From a virus, in the IMG/VR virus record IMGVR_UViG_3300035670_012715, positions 1 to 20,107 of that record: a stretch of 20,107 nucleotides of DNA, one strand, 5' to 3'. The notes under the pieces are model-generated. The model was given only the letters and a program-made list of their open reading frames with translations, did no database searches and was not told the DNA's origin. The translations under genes and the position numbers were made by a program. Positions 14,815 to 20,107 of the stretch are shown in pieces. Position 1 is the first letter of the stretch. Each line of letters starts with the position of its first letter.

Positions 14815-15815
14815 ATATACCTTCTAAAGTTAATAATTATACTTTAGGTTTTGTTGATTCTATTTCTGAGATTGAAGATCTTATAGATCAAAGCAATATT
14901 ATAACTATTATAGATCACAATGTTAGTAAATTATATCCTAATTTAAATCGTGATAATAATATAGTTTTAGTTTGCAATGAAAATTCTAAAACCTTAGAAG
15001 GAACTGCTTTATTAATATCTAATTTAATAAATCTAAAAGTTAATATTAAAACCAAACTAGTGGTTATAGGGGGAGGAATACTACAAGACTTAGTAGGATT
15101 TAGTGCTTCAATATACGCTCGTGGGATTGAATATATTCTTGTTCCTACTACTCTACTTGCTCAAACTGATAGTTGTGTTGGGGGAAAAACATCAATTAAT
15201 TTTGATTCTAGAAAAAACTTAATAGGTACCTTTTATCCCCCTACAAGTATAGTAATTTGTACTAAATTTTTAGATACTTTATCTCCTTTAGATTATATAA
15301 GTGGGTTGGGAGAAATATATAAATTTCATATTCTCCAAAATAAAACCCCTTATTTTTCTCCTAATTCTAATATAGAATCTATGATTTTAGATAGTCTTAA
15401 ATATAAAGTAGATATTTTATCAAGAGATGAATTTGATAAAGGAGAACGTAAGTTTTTAAATTTTGGTCATACTTTTGGACATGCTTTAGAATCTACATCT
15501 AATCATGAAATACCTCACGGGGTAGCGATTATATTAGGAAGTATGCTTGCAGTGAAGTTATCTAACAACTTAGGATATAAAGTAGATAACTATGATTGTA
15601 TTATTGAAAAGGGAATAGATTTAATACAAAAAACTAACATTAACTTTGATTCTAAGTGGTTTGATTTTGATTCTTTAATGGAAATAGTAAAATCAGATAA
15701 AAAAAGTACAGGGAAATTAACAATGGTATTAATAGATGATAAACCTTTTTTGGAAAACGTTGAAGACGTTAGTATATTAAAGGAAACATTAAAACAAATT
15801 TATGAGAATATCTGA
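14799..15815 (+). CDS. 3-dehydroquinate synthase-family sugar phosphate cyclase
   Basis: A 338-residue member of the DHQ-synthase fold, which cyclises a keto-sugar phosphate to a carbocycle with NAD and a divalent metal. Seen: GGGILQDLVGFSAS (91-104), PTTLLAQTDSCVGGKTSIN (116-134), KNLIGTF (139-145), GLGEIYKFHIL (169-179), LNFGHTFGHALE (220-231), PHG (239-241), and DKKSTGKL. E172, H228 and H240 are the expected metal ligands. Relatives include DHQ synthase, amino-DHQ synthase, 2-deoxy-scyllo-inosose synthase and 2-epi-5-epi-valiolone synthase; motifs here are nearest to DHQ synthase but the subgroup cannot be settled by eye. No other shikimate gene is present, which argues against a housekeeping role. 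It overlaps its neighbours by 16 and 14 bases. Confidence 0.92.
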   Translation: MHNLLNIPSKVNNYTLGFVDSISEIEDLIDQSNIITIIDHNVSKLYPNLNRDNNIVLVCNENSKTLEGTALLISNLINLKVNIKTKLVVIGGGILQDLVGFSASIYARGIEYILVPTTLLAQTDSCVGGKTSINFDSRKNLIGTFYPPTSIVICTKFLDTLSPLDYISGLGEIYKFHILQNKTPYFSPNSNIESMILDSLKYKVDILSRDEFDKGERKFLNFGHTFGHALESTSNHEIPHGVAIILGSMLAVKLSNNLGYKVDNYDCIIEKGIDLIQKTNINFDSKWFDFDSLMEIVKSDKKSTGKLTMVLIDDKPFLENVEDVSILKETLKQIYENI

Positions 15816-17532
15816 TTATGTAATTCAATTTCTTAGAGACAATTATGGAGTAGACACTATATTCACAGTTTCTGGGGGTGGGTGTATATTTTTAATTGAT
15901 TCCTTAGGTAGTACTGAAGGAGTAAAATATGTAGCTACCCATCATGAGCAAGCTGCTGCTATTGCTGCTGAAGGTTATGCTAGAATGAATAATAAATTAG
16001 GAGCATGCATTGTTACCAGTGGACCTGGGGGTACAAATGCTATAACTGGAACTCTTTGTAGTTGGTTAGATTCTATACCTGTTATTACAATTAGTGGGCA
16101 GGTAAATAAAGAAATGACTACTAATTATACTAAGTTACTTTTAAGACAACTAGGAGACCAAGAATTTGATATTATCCAGTCTGTTAAAAACATGACTAAA
16201 TATGCGGTTCAAGTAAATGATCCTTTAGAAATTAGATACCATCTAGAAAAAGCATGTGCTTTAGCCACTACAGGAAGACCTGGACCAGTTTGGATTGATA
16301 TTCCATTAAATGTTCAATCTGTGGATGTTGATCCTAACTTTCTAAAAGGATGGGAAGAAACTATTGATATTCCATCTCCATCACAATCACAAATAAATTT
16401 AGTTTTAGAAAAATGGAAACAGGCTAAAAAACCTCTTATGGTTGTGGGAAATGGAGTTAGATTAAGTAAGGGTATTAAAGAACTTTATTCTCTTCTATCT
16501 AAAACAAATATACCTGTTATATCTGCTGTAAATGGAAATGATATTGTAAATAACGATTATGAACATTATTGTGGCAGATTTGGAACTCATGCCCAAATAG
16601 GAGCTAATAATTTATTAAGTGAGTGTGATTTTCTTCTCACAGTAGGTAGTAGATTATATGTTAGACAAACTGGTTATAATTTTGAAGGATTTGCAAAACA
16701 GGCTTATAAAATTCATGTTGATGTAGACCAATCAGAACTAAATAAACCCACCCTTTTTACTGATCTGAAAATTCATTCAGACGCTAGATTGTTTTTGTCT
16801 AATTTATTAAATCACTTACTTCCATCTACTTCTCCTGAATGGTTAGAAGAATGTTCAAAATGGGCTTCTGCTCCTAAAGTATTGGACAGACATAGATCTA
16901 ATAAAGATTATGTAAGCCACTATGCTTTTATAGAAACTTTATCTAAGGTAAAACCTAAAAATATGCATATAGTAACTAGTGATGGATCTGCTAATGTAGT
17001 TACAATGCAAGTAATGGATCTTGAAGGAGAACAAAGACTAATTACTAATACAGGATGTGCTCCTATGGGATATGGCCTACCAGCAGCTTTAGGTGCCTCT
17101 ACCCATCATGAAGTAATTTGTATAGAAGGAGATGGAAGTTTGCATTTAAATGTTCATGAGTTACAAACTATGAAACACTATAATCTTCCTATTAAACTTG
17201 TATTATTAAACAATGATGGATACACTTCTATTAAGATATCTCAAAAAACTTTCTTTAATGGTAAATTTGTAGCATCTGAAAAAAATAGTGGAGTATCATT
17301 TCCAAATTTTGAAAAATTGATAAAAGCTTATGATTTGCCATATTTTAGTATCAAAACTAATGGTAAAGCTGAAGATGTTTTAAGTGAATTCTTTTCACTA
17401 GATGGACCTGCGGTTTGTGAAGTATTTACTGATCCTAATGAATATCATGAACCTAAAGTTGTAGCTTCTTTAGATAAAAACGGAAAATTCATTCCTGGAG
17501 AACTAAAAAACATTCAATGGTTAGAATCTTAA
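15802..17532 (+). CDS. Thiamine-diphosphate enzyme, acetolactate synthase-like
   Basis: A 576-residue three-domain ThDP enzyme. Seen: N-terminal VSGGGCIFLIDSL (23-35), the ThDP-activating glutamate in ATHHEQAAAIAAEGYAR (E49), TSGPGGTNA, the central domain with KPLMVVGNG and GRFGTHAQIGANNLL, and the C-terminal ThDP/Mg motif from GDGS (443-446) to LLNNDGY (468-474). The family splits or joins carbon-carbon bonds next to a carbonyl. No regulatory subunit accompanies it and no other branched-chain amino acid gene is near, so biosynthetic acetolactate synthase is unlikely. Candidate precedents are YerE-like addition of a two-carbon unit to a keto sugar and IolD-like ring opening of a cyclitol dione. 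Overlaps: 14 bases upstream, 16 downstream. Confidence 0.9.
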   Translation: MRISDYVIQFLRDNYGVDTIFTVSGGGCIFLIDSLGSTEGVKYVATHHEQAAAIAAEGYARMNNKLGACIVTSGPGGTNAITGTLCSWLDSIPVITISGQVNKEMTTNYTKLLLRQLGDQEFDIIQSVKNMTKYAVQVNDPLEIRYHLEKACALATTGRPGPVWIDIPLNVQSVDVDPNFLKGWEETIDIPSPSQSQINLVLEKWKQAKKPLMVVGNGVRLSKGIKELYSLLSKTNIPVISAVNGNDIVNNDYEHYCGRFGTHAQIGANNLLSECDFLLTVGSRLYVRQTGYNFEGFAKQAYKIHVDVDQSELNKPTLFTDLKIHSDARLFLSNLLNHLLPSTSPEWLEECSKWASAPKVLDRHRSNKDYVSHYAFIETLSKVKPKNMHIVTSDGSANVVTMQVMDLEGEQRLITNTGCAPMGYGLPAALGASTHHEVICIEGDGSLHLNVHELQTMKHYNLPIKLVLLNNDGYTSIKISQKTFFNGKFVASEKNSGVSFPNFEKLIKAYDLPYFSIKTNGKAEDVLSEFFSLDGPAVCEVFTDPNEYHEPKVVASLDKNGKFIPGELKNIQWLES

Positions 17533-18284
17533 TTACAGGTGGGAATGGTTATGTAGCTCAAGCTATTTATGCTTCATTAAAAAGTGAATACAATATAACT
17601 TTAATTACTAGAAAAGATTTTGATTTAACAGATTCTAAGCTAACAAACCACTGGTTTAAGGATAAATACTTTGATGTTATAATCCACACTGCAGTAGTAG
17701 GGGGAAATAGATTAAAACCTGAAGATAAAACTATTACAGAATTTAATCTCAAAATGTGGGATAATCTTTTAAATAATCGATCCCATTTCTCCCAGCTAAT
17801 ACACTTTGGATCAGGAGCGGAATTATACATGCAAGATACACCCTATGGTATGAGTAAACATATTATAGCTGAGGATGTTAAAAAAGAACCTAATTTTGCA
17901 AACTTAAGGATATTTGCTGTTTTTGATGAAAATGAATTAGAAAGAAGATTTATCATCTCTAATATTAGAAGATACATAAATAAAGAACCAATGATAATTC
18001 ATCAAGATAAATTTATGGACTTTATTTATATGGATGATTTGGTTTCATTAGTTAAGTTTAGTATCTTCCATCCCTCAATAAATTTAATAGATTGCTGTTA
18101 TCAAGAAAAATACAAGCTATCAGATATAGCAAAAATAATAAATAATTTATCTGATTATCAAGTTCCAGTAGAAATTTCTTCTGAAGGACTAGCTTCATCT
18201 TACACAGGTATTTATAGTGAATTGGGAATAAAATTTATAGGATTAGAAAAAGCAATTAAACAAATTTATGAAAAACTCAATTAG
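17517..18284 (+). CDS. NAD-dependent epimerase/reductase, GDP-fucose synthase-like
   Basis: A 255-residue extended SDR. Seen: TGGNGYVA (7-14), HTAVVGGNRLK (57-67), which resembles the AAxVGGI segment of GDP-L-fucose synthase, HFGSGAEL with S99, catalytic Y110-x3-K114 in PYGMSK, and KFMDFIYMDDL, equivalent to the REFLYVDDL motif. It is shorter than Fcl (about 320) in the C-terminal substrate domain. It could complete GDP-fucose from the Gmd product, or reduce a 4-keto group made elsewhere in the module. Similarity to Fcl is by motif only. Start is ATG 17517 inside the ThDP gene (16-base overlap); its end overlaps the GT2 gene by 17 bases. Confidence 0.83.
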   Translation: MVRILITGGNGYVAQAIYASLKSEYNITLITRKDFDLTDSKLTNHWFKDKYFDVIIHTAVVGGNRLKPEDKTITEFNLKMWDNLLNNRSHFSQLIHFGSGAELYMQDTPYGMSKHIIAEDVKKEPNFANLRIFAVFDENELERRFIISNIRRYINKEPMIIHQDKFMDFIYMDDLVSLVKFSIFHPSINLIDCCYQEKYKLSDIAKIINNLSDYQVPVEISSEGLASSYTGIYSELGIKFIGLEKAIKQIYEKLN

Positions 18285-19596
18285 TTTCTGTATAGCCTCA
18301 GCTAAAAATGAAAAATATTATACTTTAGGAGTATTAAAAAGTTTAGAAGAAAATACTAATTTTTCCGAACATGAAGCTGTTATATTTATTGATTCTGACA
18401 ATCAAGATACTTATGAGGCTCTTTTAGAATATAGAAAAAACAAACCAAATATTAAAATACATAGAAATACTACAGGTTTTCCTATTGGAAGTCAACGTAA
18501 TGTTTCAATTATGTTTGCTCATGCATCTAAAGAAATTGTAATTTACCTACAATCAGATATGGTTGTTTGTCCGGATTTTGATAAATATTTTTTAGAGGCT
18601 TTGGACAATAACAAAAATAGAGTTATAAGTGCTGCTCGAATTGAACCCCCTCTCCATCCTGCATCTCCTGAAAAAATAGTGAAAGATTTTGGATTATCTC
18701 CTGAAGAATTCAAGTATCAAGAATTTTACCAATTTGCTAGAAATTTGCAAAAAGAGAATAGACCATTGATGGATGGACATTTTGCTCCTTTTGGATGTTT
18801 TAAAGAAACTTATTTTAGTGTAATTGGTGGATTTGATACCCAATTTCGTTGCTCCAGAGAAGATTCTGACTTTATTATTAGATTAAAATCTCTTAATTTA
18901 GAGACCTATCAAAGTTGGAATGCTTGTGTTTATCATTACACTTGTGTATCATCTCGTGGAAATGATTGGTATAAACAAACCACTTCAGCTGAAATTAAAA
19001 ATGAATGGCAATCAAAAGCAGACCAGGAGGAATTAAAAAGATTTATCCGTAAGTGGGGGTATTTTGGGCATGATTATAGATCTAAGTATCAAACTACCTT
19101 AGTACTTGATATTAATACTGCTCCTAATTTAAATCTATTAAGTCAAATTGAACCATATTTTGATAAAATTGTTTTAAATGAGAAACCTGTTATTAATGCT
19201 TTAATTCCATTTGTAAAATATGAAAGTTATTATTTTGCCAATAAAAGATGGGGATACACCCAAGAACATTGGGATAGTATAAGACATAAATTTATGGGTC
19301 CTAATCTTGAGGAAAAATTTATTTATGTTGATGATTATTCTTTTGATGATCCAATTATAATAAAAACAGATTTACATTCATTACATAAAAATTTAAAATC
19401 TGAAGAAGTACAACAATTCATGCAAAATTACAATTTAATGTTTCACAATTTGTTAACTACTTCTCCTGAAAGCTATAAAGGTAAATATCAAATAAATTGT
19501 TTTGAGGTTGAAGTAAACGAATTAACTGACTCAAATCCAACTCATTTGGATACTCAGCAATATCTTTTTGACACAAGTGAATTTATTTTTGATTAA
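18268..19596 (+). CDS. GT2 glycosyltransferase with long C-terminal extension
   Basis: A 442-residue protein. Residues 1 to about 260 form a family 2 GT-A domain: SFCIASAKNEKYYTLGVLKS (5-24), IGSQRNVSIMFAHAS (73-87), the acidic donor motif YLQSDMVV (93-100), and GGFDTQF then REDSDFIIRLKSL (187-209) for the catalytic base region. The remaining 180 residues (from about RKWGYFGHDY) have no family I recognise and are acidic near the end (FDTSEFIFD). They could be a second, degenerate domain that binds the acceptor or a partner. This is the last gene of the sugar operon; a 60-base gap follows. No membrane helix is visible. Confidence 0.86.
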   Translation: MKNSISFCIASAKNEKYYTLGVLKSLEENTNFSEHEAVIFIDSDNQDTYEALLEYRKNKPNIKIHRNTTGFPIGSQRNVSIMFAHASKEIVIYLQSDMVVCPDFDKYFLEALDNNKNRVISAARIEPPLHPASPEKIVKDFGLSPEEFKYQEFYQFARNLQKENRPLMDGHFAPFGCFKETYFSVIGGFDTQFRCSREDSDFIIRLKSLNLETYQSWNACVYHYTCVSSRGNDWYKQTTSAEIKNEWQSKADQEELKRFIRKWGYFGHDYRSKYQTTLVLDINTAPNLNLLSQIEPYFDKIVLNEKPVINALIPFVKYESYYFANKRWGYTQEHWDSIRHKFMGPNLEEKFIYVDDYSFDDPIIIKTDLHSLHKNLKSEEVQQFMQNYNLMFHNLLTTSPESYKGKYQINCFEVEVNELTDSNPTHLDTQQYLFDTSEFIFD

Positions 19597-19649
19597 ACCT
19601 TTGAAACCCAAATTTTATTTCATATATTTATAAAATATTTAAAAAGGTT
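19596..19649. repeat. Nested inverted repeat in the gap after the sugar operon
   Basis: Outer arms AACCTTT (19596-19602) and AAAGGTT (19643-19649) enclose inner arms ATTTTAT (19612-19618) and ATAAAAT (19630-19636) with an 11-base loop. It could form a weak two-step hairpin in RNA, acting as operon end or leader structure. The DNA here is nearly all A/T, so such pairing can arise by chance, and there is no GC-rich stem plus U-run typical of a strong intrinsic terminator. Confidence 0.3.
19601..19633 (+). promoter_or_regulatory. Candidate Bacteroidetes-type promoter before the zinc-ribbon gene
   Basis: TTG at 19601-19603 is followed by exactly 19 bases and then TATATTTA at 19623-19630. The Bacteroidetes primary sigma pattern is TTG-N19-TAnnTTTG, so only the last base differs. 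The word ATATATTTATAA (19622-19633) is repeated exactly in the other gap at 3142-3153, at nearly the same distance from the next ATG (23 versus 24 bases between). The leader would be short, with a purine-rich AAAAAGG at 19641-19647 just ahead of the start. Transcription is inferred, not shown. Confidence 0.5.
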
Positions 19650-19656
19650 ATAAAAT

Positions 19657-20016
19657 ATGAATTTAACATTTAAAAAACTAAAAACAATGGAAATGATCCC
19701 TTGTTCTAAATGCGGCAACAATATGCCTGAACTTAGAAAAATGAAATTTGGATACGACTTTTGCATCCAATGTTCAGACAAATACAATCTAATAGGTAAA
19801 AAAAGAGCAATTACTGTTCAAATGGGAGAAGGTGACCATACCTGGAATGAAACTATCATCATGAGTGAGAAAGATTTTCTAGAATATGAAAAACAAGAAG
19901 AATTGGCTCTGCAATTAATAGGAAAAAAGAAAGCTCATAAAGCCGAATTTCTTTCTTTTGATGGAGAAATACCTATTTCAGATAAATTAGTTGTTAACTC
20001 TAGAGAAGATCGGTAG
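19657..20016 (+). CDS. Zinc-ribbon hypothetical phage protein
   Basis: A 119-residue protein with one four-cysteine zinc ribbon: C16-x2-C19 (IPCSKCG) and C36-x2-C39 (FCIQC). The second half is charged and probably helical (MSEKDFLEYEKQEELALQLIGKKK). The spacing is reminiscent of DksA/TraR zinc fingers, but the coiled coil and acidic tip of those proteins are missing, so I do not call it one. It is unrelated by eye to the zinc-ribbon protein at 6541 beyond the metal site. It has its own candidate promoter, AAAAAGG ahead of the ATG, and shares one base with the next gene start. Function unknown. Confidence 0.78.
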   Translation: MNLTFKKLKTMEMIPCSKCGNNMPELRKMKFGYDFCIQCSDKYNLIGKKRAITVQMGEGDHTWNETIIMSEKDFLEYEKQEELALQLIGKKKAHKAEFLSFDGEIPISDKLVVNSREDR

Positions 20017-20107
20017 TGCCTCAACCTAAACCATTAAGCAAAGCCATGATTGTGGCCGCGCATGCTAAAACTCAATCCAATTTAGCAGCAGCGCGTTACT
20101 TGCATGT
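20016..20107 (+). CDS. Start of a probable DNA-binding phage protein (3' partial)
   Basis: A frame opening with GTG at 20016, overlapping the previous stop by one base (TAGTG), runs to the right edge without a stop. The 30 visible residues include KAMIVAAHAKTQSNLAAARY. The pattern A-K-T-x-S-N-x-A-A-A-R-Y-L resembles the first helices of a helix-turn-helix seen in small phage proteins. An alternative start is ATG at 20046, eleven residues in. The segment is noticeably richer in G+C than the sugar genes. Only the N-terminus is visible, so function stays open. Confidence 0.55.
   Translation, partial: MPQPKPLSKAMIVAAHAKTQSNLAAARYLH

Noticed and set aside
14799-17532. Housekeeping aroB and ilvB from a bacterial chromosome
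   Set aside because: No shikimate or branched-chain amino acid companions, no IlvN regulatory subunit, and both genes overlap sugar-nucleotide and glycosyltransferase genes.
19596-19649. Strong intrinsic terminator after the sugar operon
   Set aside because: The arms are short and AT-rich with large loops and there is no U-run directly after a GC stem; kept only as a low-confidence inverted repeat.
19657-20016. DksA/TraR-type regulator
   Set aside because: Only the four-cysteine spacing is similar; the coiled coil and acidic tip are missing.

Overview
The window looks like part of a large T4-like myovirus genome (or an uncultured relative). All genes lie on the + strand, they are packed with almost no spacing, and the DNA is very AT-rich. 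The left end carries the T4-type clamp-loader pair (gp44-like AAA+ ATPase and gp62-like small subunit). Most starts lack a Shine-Dalgarno sequence and are preceded only by A/T-rich DNA. One of the two real intergenic gaps holds TTG-N19-TATATTTA, close to the Bacteroidetes promoter pattern TTG-N19-TAnnTTTG. These two signs suggest, but do not prove, a Bacteroidetes/Flavobacteria host.

Layout. 3-3133 is a replication/nucleic-acid block: the tail of an unidentified gene, gp44, a 78-aa unknown, gp62, a 75-aa unknown, a small MazG-like protein and a Cas4/RecB-type PD-(D/E)XK nuclease with four candidate Fe-S cysteines. 3178-3801 holds a GIY-YIG homing-type endonuclease and a ribbon-helix-helix protein. 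3811-19596 is an unbroken run of carbohydrate genes: two GT-B and two GT-A glycosyltransferases, a GT11 fucosyltransferase-like enzyme, GDP-mannose 4,6-dehydratase, an RmlB-like dehydratase, a DegT-fold protein with His replacing the PLP lysine (3-dehydratase type), a miniature DegT aminotransferase, a cupin, a left-handed beta-helix acyltransferase, then a block of HpcH/HpaI aldolase, SDR, dehydroquinate-synthase-like cyclase, ThDP enzyme and Fcl-like reductase. 19657-20107 returns to small phage genes: a zinc-ribbon protein and the start of a probable DNA-binding protein.

How the genes may work together (inference). Gmd makes GDP-4-keto-6-deoxymannose. This can go to GDP-fucose through the Fcl-like reductase and be transferred by the GT11 enzyme, or be 3-deoxygenated by the His-type DegT protein. 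The cupin, acyltransferase and mini-DegT resemble the parts of amino-deoxy-sugar pathways. The aldolase/cyclase/ThDP/SDR block suggests an unusual carbocyclic or carbon-branched sugar whose structure I cannot name. The five glycosyltransferases would assemble the glycan on the host surface (for example to exclude competing phages) or on the virion.

The strongest leads are the aldolase-cyclase-ThDP block, the Lys-to-His DegT enzyme beside Gmd, the miniature DegT, and an identical 12-base promoter-like word at both edges of the 16-kb sugar module.
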